In this document: positions 1 through 5,481 of the stretch, piece by piece | Position numbering within the stretch: the first letter of the stretch is position 1 | Layout of the letters: every line of letters begins with the position of its first letter | From: an uncultured Verrucomicrobiota bacterium | GTDB lineage: Bacteria > Verrucomicrobiota > Kiritimatiellia > RFP12 > UBA3636 | NCBI GenBank assembly: GCA_946534745.1 | Contig: CAMNDA010000402.1 | Coordinates: 1-7,363, forward strand | DNA: 7,363 bases | Direction of reading: 5' to 3' | Notes under the pieces: generated by a model | The model's database searches: none | The model's input: only the letters and a program-made list of their open reading frames with translations | Told to the model about the DNA's origin: nothing | Program-made: the position numbers and the translations under genes

Positions 1-432
1 CCGCGGCTCTACGGCATGCAGACGCTCGCGCAGGCCGCGGGCACGGACCTCCACGACGCGCTCCTCGCGCGCCTCGGGCCGGCTGCCGCGCGGCGGCTCG
101 ACGCGCTCGCGCCGACGCACCTCGTCGTCGCCACGGGCTCGCGCATCCGGATCGACTACGCGGGCGACGAGCCCACCGCGTCCGTGCGGCTGCAGGAATG
201 CTTCGGGATGTCGTCGACCCCGCGCATCGCGGGCGGCCGCGTTCCCGTGCGCCTGCAGCTGCTCTCCCCGGCGCAGCGCCCCGTGCAGGTCACCTCCGAC
301 CTGGCGTCCTTCTGGCGCGAGGGCTACCCGCTGGTCCGCAAGGAGCTGCGCGGCCGCTACCCGCGGCACGTCTGGCCCGAGGACCCCGCCACGGCGCAGG
401 CCACGCGCCGGGCGAAGCCCAGGGGGGCATAG
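1..432 (+). CDS. hrpB: ATP-dependent RNA helicase HrpB, C-terminal fragment (5' end outside window)
   Basis: The reading frame is open from the first base and ends at TAG 430-432, so this is the last 143 residues of a protein that normally exceeds 800 residues. The visible part matches the HrpB-specific C-terminal domain. It contains LLSPAQRPVQVTSDLASFW (about fragment residues 87-105), then a W-x-x-x-Y segment, RYPRHVWPEDP, and the basic tail ending RRAKPR. This order (S-P-x-x-R-P-x-Q-x-T-x-D-L-x-x-F-W ... G-R-Y-P-x-H-x-W-P-x-D-P) is the diagnostic end of HrpB proteins. The DEAH helicase core lies upstream and cannot be seen. HrpB is a DEAH-box (SF2) helicase of poorly defined cellular role; RNA processing is usually assumed. 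The ATG at 16 is internal and not the real start. Identification is firm; function rests on family knowledge. Confidence 0.93.
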   Translation, partial: PRLYGMQTLAQAAGTDLHDALLARLGPAAARRLDALAPTHLVVATGSRIRIDYAGDEPTASVRLQECFGMSSTPRIAGGRVPVRLQLLSPAQRPVQVTSDLASFWREGYPLVRKELRGRYPRHVWPEDPATAQATRRAKPRGA

Positions 433-467
433 GCGGCCGATTTTGCGTGCCGTCCCGCGCCGCGGAC

Positions 468-494
468 CGCCGTACCGGACGGCGCGCGTTATTT
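468..494 (+). terminator. weak candidate terminator after hrpB
   Basis: A 6-bp stem (CGCCGT 468-473 / ACGGCG 479-484) with a 5-nt loop is followed after CGCG by TTATTT. The T-run is short and offset from the stem, so this is a marginal intrinsic terminator. It lies between the hrpB stop and the lipoprotein promoter, where one would be expected. Confidence 0.25.
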
Positions 495-496
495 CC

Positions 497-525
497 TTGC
501 AAAAGCGGATCGTTCCTCCTATAAT
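497..525 (+). promoter_or_regulatory. sigma70-type promoter of the lipoprotein gene
   Basis: TTGCAA (497-502, -35; differs from TTGACA at two positions) is separated by exactly 17 nt from a perfect TATAAT (520-525, -10). Transcription would start near 532, giving a 5' leader of about 65 nt before the ATG at 597. It is the best promoter in the window and stands out as an AT-rich patch in GC-rich DNA. Confidence 0.8.
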
Positions 526-581
526 ACGCCACCGATTCCGCGCCGCGTCGGCTTTCGCGGCAACCTTCGAACTTTCCCTCC

Positions 582-585
582 GGAG
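582..585 (+). promoter_or_regulatory. Shine-Dalgarno (GGAG) of the lipoprotein gene
   Basis: GGAG lies 11 nt before the ATG at 597, within CCTCCGGAGA. The core CTCCGGAG is self-complementary. This is the only recognisable Shine-Dalgarno sequence upstream of a gene start in the window, and it supports 597 as the start. Confidence 0.55.
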
Positions 586-596
586 ATCGAGCACCC

Positions 597-1802
597 ATGA
601 CCGTCAAGAAATCGACCCTCGCCCTCGCCACCGCCCTCGCCGCCTGCTTCGTCGGCTGCGAATGGACGGGCTCTGCCGAATCCGATTCGTGGAGCAGCGC
701 CTACGATGCCATGAACTTCTCGGGCACCTACCGCGCCGTCACGACCGCGACGTCGCTCCAGTCGACGACGACCGAGGAAACGACGACGACGACCAGCTCG
801 GACTCCTTCACCTCGACGAGCCAGCTCGGCGGATCCTTCGCCAAGGGGGCCAATATCGCCCAGGGGCAGACGGCCAAAGGCAACATCGTCCCGGGATCCG
901 TCCAGGTGTCCGCCGGCGGGTTCGTCTGGAACGACGACGGCAGCGGCAGCCTCGTCTTCACGAATCCGAACAGCGGCTCCCAAGCGCAGACGGACGATAG
1001 CTCCTATTCGGTTGTTCCGAAACAGGAGTCGGTCGGCACGGTGAGCTCCCGCAGCCAGGAATACCCGCTCTCCGGCACCGATGTCGTCCCCGGTTCGGTG
1101 GTCGTCCAGGCCGGCGGCTACACGTTCAAGGACGATGGTTCGGGCAACCTCAATCTCAATGGCGGAAACACCGCCTCCGGCACGGTCGCCTATGACTCCG
1201 GATCCATTACGCTGACCTTCTCCGGCTCGTACCCGAACGGATCCGCGGTCACCGCCTCCTACAAGTACATGGTTTCGGACAGCACGCAGGTGGTCACGAC
1301 CACGCTCACCGGCTCCGGCAAGGTCCAGTACACCTCCGGCGCCTGGAGCGTCCAGATCAATCCAGCGATGCCGCAGGACTGCGCCATCACGGTGCGGTAC
1401 TCCTACTACGACGAGAACTCCGGCTCCACCGCGACCACCACGACCATCACCACGACCGGCAACGAGGTCACCGCGCTCACGGTCCAGCAGAGCGGCCAGA
1501 ATCTCACGATCACGCTCAACAACGGCATCGTGATGAGCGGCAAGTTCACGAACGTCCAGCAGACGGGCAAGGTCAACCAGGACACCAACGCGGGCTACAA
1601 CACCTACAACGCCCAGTTCCAGGTCCAGTCGACCGACACCAAGATGGTCGGCTCGCTCAACTACGACCTCTCGAACGGCTACCGTATGCTCAACGGCACG
1701 TGGACCTGGGGCAAGAGCTCCTACGACGTGCAGGCCGCCGGCCCGGCGTGGCTCAACAGTGCCGACCAGTCGACGCTCTCGCCCGGCGTGATCACGAAGT
1801 AG
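597..1802 (+). CDS. putative Thr/Ser-rich secreted lipoprotein with internal beta repeats
   Basis: A 401-residue protein with a classical lipoprotein signal: KK at 4-5, a hydrophobic stretch 8-19, and lipobox F-V-G-C with Cys21 as the lipidated residue. This predicts membrane anchoring on the periplasmic or outer face. A Thr/Ser-rich linker follows (about 47-77, including a run of five Thr). Two copies of a V-P-G-S-V-x-V-x-A-G-G-[FY] ... D-D-G-S-G unit lie at about 97-123 and 163-188. Two S-G-x-V-x-Y-x-S-G ... Y-x-Y units follow at about 194-224 and 240-271, then a second Thr run (279-287). The C-terminal part (291-372) looks beta-rich. The repeats resemble beta-sandwich repeats of surface and phage structural proteins, but I recognise no named family and no catalytic motif. 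It has its own promoter and terminator, so it is monocistronic. Base composition is less extreme in GC than its neighbours. Lipoprotein nature is confident; role unknown. Confidence 0.85.
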   Translation: MTVKKSTLALATALAACFVGCEWTGSAESDSWSSAYDAMNFSGTYRAVTTATSLQSTTTEETTTTTSSDSFTSTSQLGGSFAKGANIAQGQTAKGNIVPGSVQVSAGGFVWNDDGSGSLVFTNPNSGSQAQTDDSSYSVVPKQESVGTVSSRSQEYPLSGTDVVPGSVVVQAGGYTFKDDGSGNLNLNGGNTASGTVAYDSGSITLTFSGSYPNGSAVTASYKYMVSDSTQVVTTTLTGSGKVQYTSGAWSVQINPAMPQDCAITVRYSYYDENSGSTATTTTITTTGNEVTALTVQQSGQNLTITLNNGIVMSGKFTNVQQTGKVNQDTNAGYNTYNAQFQVQSTDTKMVGSLNYDLSNGYRMLNGTWTWGKSSYDVQAAGPAWLNSADQSTLSPGVITK

Positions 1803-1823
1803 CGTCCTCCGCGCGATCCTCGC

Positions 1824-1860
1824 GGGGCGAAGCGGTCCTCCGCTTCGCCCCGTTCGTTTT
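1824..1860 (+). terminator. intrinsic terminator of the lipoprotein gene
   Basis: A perfect 12-bp stem (GGGGCGAAGCGG 1824-1835 / CCGCTTCGCCCC 1840-1851) with a TCCT loop is followed by GTTCGTTTT. It starts 21 nt after the stop codon. It should end the lipoprotein transcript and separate it from the esterase gene, whose start is only 53 nt beyond. Confidence 0.9.
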
Positions 1861-1870
1861 CGGAGCCGGC

Positions 1871-1910
1871 ATTCGACCATCGGACCATCAGACCATTCGA
1901 CCATCGGACC
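1871..1910 (+). repeat. five-unit octamer tandem array before the esterase start
   Basis: Five contiguous 8-nt units: ATTCGACC, ATCGGACC, ATCAGACC, ATTCGACC, ATCGGACC (consensus ATNNGACC). The array ends at 1910 and the esterase ATG follows after ACC at 1914. The unit junction ACCAT resembles the start context ACCATG. The coding strand is poor in G and carries no Shine-Dalgarno sequence. Confidence 0.9.
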
Positions 1911-1913
1911 ACC

Positions 1914-2687
1914 ATGACCCACTCCACCGTCCGCCTCTTCGCCGACACGCTCGGCAAGTACACGCAGTGCGAGGTCCTGCTTCCGGACCGCCCCGAGCCG
2001 GGGCGGCCCGTGCCGGCGCTCTACCTCCTGCACGGCCTCTCCGACGACCAGTCGATCTGGATGCGCCGCACCGCGATCGAGCTCTACGCGGGCGGTCTCT
2101 ACCTCGCCGTCGTGATGCCGAACGGCGACCGCTCGTTCTACTCCGACCTGCGCGACGGCTCCCGCTACTTCGCCTACCTCACGGAGGAGCTTCCCGCCCT
2201 GATGGAGTCGTACTTCCCGCTCTCCCGCGAGCGGTCCGGGCGCTTCGTCGCGGGGCTCTCGATGGGCGGCTGGGGCTCCTTCAAGGCCGCGCTGAACCGT
2301 CCCGACCGCTACGCCGCCGTCGCCGGGCTCTCGTCGGTCTGCGACCTGAAGTGGCTGCGCGGGGGCAACCCCGCGCTCTACGAGGCGAACTTCGGCGCGG
2401 ACTACGACCCCGCCCCGCCGAACGACCTCTTCGCCGCCGCGGAGAGGGTCGCCGCGCTCCCGCCCGCGGGGCGTCCCGCGCTCTTCCAGTACTGCGGCGT
2501 AGACGACTTCCTCTGGAAGGACAACCTCCGCTTCCGCGACCACCTCCGCGCGCTCGGCCTCGACCCGCATTGGGAGGAGGGCCCCGGCGGCCACAGCTGG
2601 GGGAACTGGGACGAGCGCATCCGCCACGTCCTCGCCTGGCTCCCGCTTTCGGAGAACACGACGAAGACCGGCTCGATCGGCGTGTAG
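1914..2687 (+). CDS. alpha/beta-hydrolase esterase (esterase D / tributyrin esterase-like family)
   Basis: 257 residues, a usual length for single-domain esterases of the Esterase D-like (PF00756-type) alpha/beta-hydrolase group. The sequence shows LYLLHGLSDD (36-45; the HG forms the oxyanion-hole region), the nucleophile elbow G-L-S-M-G-G with Ser116, the acid in C-G-V-D-D-F-L (Asp197 or, by family alignment, Asp198), and the catalytic His227 in G-G-H-S-W-G-N-W-D. There is no signal peptide, so a cytoplasmic enzyme is expected, hydrolysing short-chain acyl esters. Acetyl or feruloyl sugar esters and S-formylglutathione are family alternatives that cannot be separated here. The start at 1914 follows an octamer array directly, without a Shine-Dalgarno sequence. 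The upstream terminator implies that its promoter lies within 1861-1913 or that it relies on readthrough. Convergent with the HAD gene. Confidence 0.88.
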   Translation: MTHSTVRLFADTLGKYTQCEVLLPDRPEPGRPVPALYLLHGLSDDQSIWMRRTAIELYAGGLYLAVVMPNGDRSFYSDLRDGSRYFAYLTEELPALMESYFPLSRERSGRFVAGLSMGGWGSFKAALNRPDRYAAVAGLSSVCDLKWLRGGNPALYEANFGADYDPAPPNDLFAAAERVAALPPAGRPALFQYCGVDDFLWKDNLRFRDHLRALGLDPHWEEGPGGHSWGNWDERIRHVLAWLPLSENTTKTGSIGV

Positions 2688-2699
2688 CGCGGGCGCTAC
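2684..2699. other. palindrome joining two convergent stop codons
   Basis: GTAGCGCGGGCGCTAC is an inverted repeat (7-nt arms, 2-nt centre). It contains the TAG of the esterase (2685-2687) and, on the other strand, the TAG of the HAD gene (2698-2696). No T-run follows on either side, so it is not a standard intrinsic terminator. It may be a short bidirectional stop structure or a consequence of symmetric stop contexts. Confidence 0.5.
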
Positions 2700-3331
2700 G
2701 GCTCGAACTTCGAGAGGTCGTCGAGGATCAGGTCCGCCGCGGAGAGATCCTGCGGCGGGTGGTCCGGCAGGCGGAGGGCGACGACGCGCATGCCGGCGGC
2801 CCTGCCGGCGGCGACGCCCGCCTCGCTGTCCTCGAAGACGGTGCAATCCGCCGGGTCGGCGCCGAGCTTCCGCGCGGCGAGGAGGAAGCAGTCCGGGGCG
2901 GGCTTGCCGCGCTCGTATTCGCCGCTGCCCACGATCGCGCGGAAGCAGTCGCGGACGCCCGCGATCGCGAGGGCGTCCTCGATCTGCGAGGGCGTCGAGC
3001 CGGACGCCACCGCGCACGGCGCGCCCGCCGCGGCGAGGCGCCGGATGAGCGCGATCGTGCCGGGGATGCGGACGTCGGTCGCGGCGACGCGCGCCTTGAA
3101 GAACGCGTCGGATTTGTGCGCGAGCTCGTCGGAGGGGATCGAGGCGAGGTCGGGGAAGCGCTCGACGATGCGCGCGTAGGAGGAGCTCCACGCCTTGCCG
3201 TAGACGATCTCCATCGTCCAGGAGGTCGGCACGGGGTGGCCGAGCGCGGCGAGCGTGTCGGCGAGGGCGTCGATCCAGATGACGTCCGTGTCGGTGATGG
3301 TGCCGTCGAGGTCGAAGAGGTAGGCGCGCAT
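2696..3331 (-). CDS. HAD superfamily (subfamily IA) phosphatase, beta-phosphoglucomutase-like
   Basis: 211 residues with all four HAD motifs. Motif I is F-D-L-D-G-T (nucleophile Asp7, acid/base Asp9), motif II is V-A-S-G-S (Ser110), motif III is R-G-K-P-A-P-D (Lys143), and motif IV is V-F-E-D-S-E-A-G (Glu167, Asp168). The segment between motif I and about residue 88 is a helical C1-type cap, typical of subfamily IA enzymes such as beta-phosphoglucomutase and phosphoglycolate- or sugar-phosphate phosphatases. The cytoplasmic substrate is probably a small phosphorylated metabolite and cannot be named. The frame stays open upstream to 3892, but the ATG at 3331 immediately precedes motif I as expected, so the longer form is rejected. 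It follows the amidohydrolase on the same strand after 62 nt that contain a heptamer array. No Shine-Dalgarno sequence is visible. Confidence 0.9.
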   Translation of the reverse strand: MRAYLFDLDGTITDTDVIWIDALADTLAALGHPVPTSWTMEIVYGKAWSSSYARIVERFPDLASIPSDELAHKSDAFFKARVAATDVRIPGTIALIRRLAAAGAPCAVASGSTPSQIEDALAIAGVRDCFRAIVGSGEYERGKPAPDCFLLAARKLGADPADCTVFEDSEAGVAAGRAAGMRVVALRLPDHPPQDLSAADLILDDLSKFEP

Positions 3332-3332
3332 G

Positions 3333-3367
3333 GTCAATGCTGAATGCTGGATGCTGAATGAGGAATG
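3333..3367 (-). repeat. five-unit heptamer tandem array abutting the HAD start codon
   Basis: Read on the minus strand there are five 7-nt units: CATTCCT, CATTCAG, CATCCAG, CATTCAG, CATTGAC. They are followed without a gap by CATG, which contains the HAD start codon, so the CAT periodicity of 7 runs through the ATG. On the plus strand the array is about 86% identical (30/35) to the array at 6046-6080, and both are followed by GCCGGCC. Confidence 0.9.
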
Positions 3368-3393
3368 AACGGTGCCGGCCGGGGCGCGATGGG

Positions 3394-4461
3394 TCAGGGA
3401 AGGGGCCGGGGGCGGTCGCCGAAGCGGCGGACGAAGTTGTCGCGGTAGACGGCGCGGAGGACGTCGTCGGGGAGATGGAGCGGGCGCAGGACGCCGAGGT
3501 CGCAGTCGTGGAAGCGGAAGGGTTCGGAGCGCTCGAGGAAGGCGCGCGGGAGGTTCACGATGAAGCCGAAGTTCCACGTGTAGGTCGAGAGGTCCTCCGA
3601 CGAGTGCCAGTCGTCGCTGTCGCTCCCGAAGAGGAAGCGGTCGCGGTGGCGGAGGAAGAGGCCCCGCCACGTCTCCGGGTCGCGCGACATGCCCGCGAAC
3701 ATCTCGCCGCCGGGCGTGAGGTCGAAGCAGAGATGGGGGTAGGCCTCGAGCAGGCGCGCGGCCTCGTCCGGGCGGTCGCCGAGGAAGAAGAGGTGCGCGA
3801 GCGTGAGGCGCAGGCGCGGGTGCGCCGCGAGCGCGCCCTCGACCTCGTCGCGGATCTGCGCGAGCGACGGGAACGAGGCGTCGTAGGCCCACGTCTCGCC
3901 CGCGGCGGCGCGGGCGGGGTCCCAGAAGTCCGGCGGGTCGCCGGCGTGGAGCGTGAGAGGGAGGCCTGTCTCCTCGAGGAAGGAGAGGAAGGGGGCGAGG
4001 GTCGGTCCGTCGATCGGCAGGCCGAAGCGCCTGCGGATGCCGGGCTTTCCGAGGAGGAGCTTGAAGCCGTCATAGCCCTCGGCGATGCGGGCGCGGGCCT
4101 GCGCGAGGAGGTCGGCGGGGTCGTCGAGGCCGCCGAATCGCAGGTCGAGCCCGGCGCAGGCGTAGACGGGGCGGTCGGGGCGCTCGGCGTTCAGGGCGCG
4201 CTTTACGGCGAGGCAGCGGGCGTTGTTGTCCGCGTCGATCTCCTCGCGGTGGCTGCTGGCGGGGAGGCCGAGCAGCGCGACGCGCTCCATGCCGAAGTGC
4301 TCCATGAGCCCGCGGACCATCTGCGCGTCCCAGGCCGCGTCGTGCGCGCCGGAGAGGTGCACGTGCGCGTCGCAGAGCGGCAGGTCCGCGCGGTAGCCGT
4401 TGAACGCGGGGTTCGTGACGCCCGCCGGCGGAACTTCGTTCGGGTTGAAGGGGACGTCCAT
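3394..4461 (-). CDS. amidohydrolase-2 family metal-dependent hydrolase (TIM barrel)
   Basis: 355 residues. The N-terminus carries C-D-A-H-V-H-L (metal ligands His33 and His35). Further motifs typical of the amidohydrolase fold are G-F-K-L-L-L-G (Lys134), L-T-L-H-A-G-D (His172), L-A-H-L (His223) and F-G-S-D-S (Asp281). The spacing of H-x-H, H, H and D fits the PF04909-type TIM-barrel hydrolases and decarboxylases. The metal is likely Zn or Mn, and the substrate is unknown; TatD-like or decarboxylase activities are alternatives. No signal peptide. The frame extends upstream to 5061, but the ATG at 4461 sits 20 nt after the regulator's stop and 30 codons before H-x-H. The extension would overlap the regulator gene, so 4461 is chosen. 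It is probably co-transcribed with the HTH regulator before it and the HAD phosphatase after it, with no Shine-Dalgarno sequence. Confidence 0.88.
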   Translation of the reverse strand: MDVPFNPNEVPPAGVTNPAFNGYRADLPLCDAHVHLSGAHDAAWDAQMVRGLMEHFGMERVALLGLPASSHREEIDADNNARCLAVKRALNAERPDRPVYACAGLDLRFGGLDDPADLLAQARARIAEGYDGFKLLLGKPGIRRRFGLPIDGPTLAPFLSFLEETGLPLTLHAGDPPDFWDPARAAAGETWAYDASFPSLAQIRDEVEGALAAHPRLRLTLAHLFFLGDRPDEAARLLEAYPHLCFDLTPGGEMFAGMSRDPETWRGLFLRHRDRFLFGSDSDDWHSSEDLSTYTWNFGFIVNLPRAFLERSEPFRFHDCDLGVLRPLHLPDDVLRAVYRDNFVRRFGDRPRPLP

Positions 4462-4481
4462 GGCGGTGCGGAGGGCGGACG

Positions 4482-5024
4482 CTAGCGGAGGGCGGCGCGG
4501 AGCTCGACGGCGGCCGCGCGCCGCACCTCGGCCCAGGCGCGGAGGTCGGCGACGGCCCCTTCGGGGACTTCGACGAGCGGGGTTCCGCATGCGCCGCAGC
4601 ATCCGCCGGGCGCGAGGATCGGCGCGCCGCAACGGGGGCAGGCCCGCTCGAGCACCTCGCCGCAGAGCGCGCAGTGCGTGCCGGCGCCCGCCGTCCCGAG
4701 CGGGAGGAAGAGCAGCTCTCCGCCGAGCCAGTAGGGGAGGTTCGACGGGCATTCGAAGTTCGGGCACCTCGCCCGCGCGCCGGGCGCCGCCGGCGCGGTC
4801 GCGGCGTCGCCGACGCCATCGCCGACAGGCGCCGCGAGCCCGAGCAGCTCCGCGAACTTCGCGACCGTCTCGCGCGAGACCTTGCCGCGCACTCCCGCCT
4901 CGAACTCCGAGACCTGCGACTGGCGGCACCCCGCCTTCGCCGCCAGATCCGACTGCGACCAGTGGGCCGCCCGGCGCGCGGCGCGCACCAGGAGGTGGAA
5001 TGGTTCTGCGGGGTCGGAAGGCAT
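4482..5024 (-). CDS. XRE-family HTH regulator with C-terminal double zinc ribbon
   Basis: 180 residues. An XRE/Cro-type helix-turn-helix spans about 11-65: W-S-Q-S-D-L-A-A-K-A-G, then S-Q-V-S-E-F-E-A-G and a T-V-A-K-F-A-E-L-L-G-L helix. A Gly/Ala/Pro-rich linker (66-85) leads to cysteine clusters: C87-x4-C92, C118-x2-C121, C129-x2-C132 and C143-x2-C146. These fit two zinc ribbons, probably structural or for protein contacts. The ATG at 5024 is chosen because the upstream 49-codon in-frame extension is translated AT-rich intergenic DNA with no domain features. It is the first gene of a minus-strand group with the amidohydrolase 20 nt downstream, so it probably controls that operon and itself. 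No Shine-Dalgarno sequence is seen. Instead a 6-bp hairpin (TGGGGC 5024-5029 / GCCCCA 5038-5043) touches the start codon. Effector and targets unknown. Confidence 0.85.
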   Translation of the reverse strand: MPSDPAEPFHLLVRAARRAAHWSQSDLAAKAGCRQSQVSEFEAGVRGKVSRETVAKFAELLGLAAPVGDGVGDAATAPAAPGARARCPNFECPSNLPYWLGGELLFLPLGTAGAGTHCALCGEVLERACPRCGAPILAPGGCCGACGTPLVEVPEGAVADLRAWAEVRRAAAVELRAALR

Positions 5025-5068
5025 GGGGCGGTAGTATGCCCCAACCGCCGTTCCGGAGCAAGTAAAAC

Positions 5069-5088
5069 TTATCGACAATTGTTGATAA
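5069..5088. promoter_or_regulatory. 20-nt near-palindrome, putative operator
   Basis: TTATCGACAATTGTTGATAA is a palindrome with one mismatched pair (G versus T at the sixth position from each end). It lies 45-64 nt upstream of the HTH regulator start, where an autoregulatory operator would be expected. A further half-site TGTTGATAT follows at 5092-5100. Related 9-mers recur at 5154-5162, 5231-5239 and 5242-5250. The half-site TTATCRACA is one base away from the DnaA-box consensus TTWTNCACA (sixth position R instead of C). Confidence 0.6.
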
Positions 5089-5156
5089 TTGTGTTGATAT
5101 TCAGTCTGCGTCCGGTATCCGGACCGGGGTTCTGCATGGTTGTCTACAAGGGTTGT

Positions 5157-5184
5157 CGAAAACGCGAACAACCACGTGTTTTCG
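5157..5184 (+). other. strong stem-loop in the intergenic region
   Basis: CGAAAACGCG (5157-5166) pairs with CGTGTTTTCG (5175-5184) over 10 bp with one G-U pair in RNA and an 8-nt loop AACAACCA. On the plus strand it is followed by CGCGG and interrupted T-runs (5188-5210). It could be a rightward terminator, part of a small RNA, or a protein site. No rightward gene ends just before it. Confidence 0.5.
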
Positions 5185-5278
5185 CGGTTTTCCTCGCATT
5201 TTTCATCTTTAAGGAACCGGCCGGCCGGAAATATCGACAGATTATCAACTCAATGGATCGATCCTCCTTTCGTCTCCC

Positions 5279-5330
5279 GGTCGGCTTCGGTGGGGCGAGG
5301 CGTCCCCGCCGAGCCGCGGAGGCTCGCCCG
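5279..5330. repeat. GC-rich palindromic repeat, copy 1
   Basis: A 52-nt unit identical to copy 2 (5355-5406) at 48 of 52 positions. It has internal inverted repeats: GGGCGAG (5293-5299) with CTCGCCC (5323-5329), and inside that CGAGCC (5310-5315) with GGCTCG (5321-5326) around GCGGA. This looks like a small REP/MITE-type dispersed element. Dispersal in the genome cannot be shown from one window. Confidence 0.8.
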
Positions 5331-5354
5331 CCATCGAGTACATGGTCTGCGCAA

Positions 5355-5422
5355 GGTCGGCTACGGTGGGGCGACGCGTCCCCGCCGAGCCGCGGCGGCT
5401 TGCCCGGAGGACTCGCCCTACC
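5355..5422. repeat. GC-rich palindromic repeat, copy 2, with longer inverted ends
   Basis: It begins 76 nt after the start of copy 1 and differs at four positions (T/A, G/C, A/C and C/T at unit positions 9, 21, 42 and 47). Beyond the shared 52 nt it continues to TCGCCCTACC (5413-5422), which is the inverted counterpart of GGTGGGGCGA (5365-5374), so 5365-5422 forms a 58-nt element with 10-nt ends that can pair with one G-U. Copy 1 lacks this right end. Confidence 0.75.
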
Positions 5423-5472
5423 GACGGATGCGCGGTCCGCGCGGGGCGCGGCTGGCGCCGGCCGGAGGGTTG

Positions 5473-5481
5473 TGGTAGAAT
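5473..5481 (+). promoter_or_regulatory. extended -10 promoter of the phosphoribosyltransferase gene
   Basis: TGG directly before TAGAAT (5476-5481) forms an extended -10 element (TGn-TAnAAT). At the expected -35 position (5453-5458, TGGCGC) there is no good match, which is compatible with an extended -10 promoter. Predicted transcription start is near 5488, giving a leader of about 19 nt. Confidence 0.5.

Noticed and set aside
519..3191. A minus-strand open frame of 890 codons across the lipoprotein, esterase and HAD genes
   Set aside because: It is antisense to three well-supported genes, is Arg/Gly/Ala/Val-rich with no domain, and includes translated octamer repeats. It is typical of stop-poor shadow frames in GC-rich DNA.
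3332..3892. N-terminal extension of the HAD phosphatase to 3892
   Set aside because: The extra 187 codons are antisense-frame translation of the amidohydrolase gene plus the heptamer array. The HAD motif I begins right after the ATG at 3331.
5025..5171. 49-codon N-terminal extension of the HTH regulator
   Set aside because: It covers the AT-rich putative operator region and has no homology-like features. The helix-turn-helix is complete with the ATG at 5024.
5060..5260. Confident call of a replication origin
   Set aside because: The 9-mers miss the DnaA-box consensus at one position, no dnaA/dnaN/rpmH-type neighbours are present, and the local strand G/C bias follows gene orientation rather than a replication switch. 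Kept only as an alternative within a finding.
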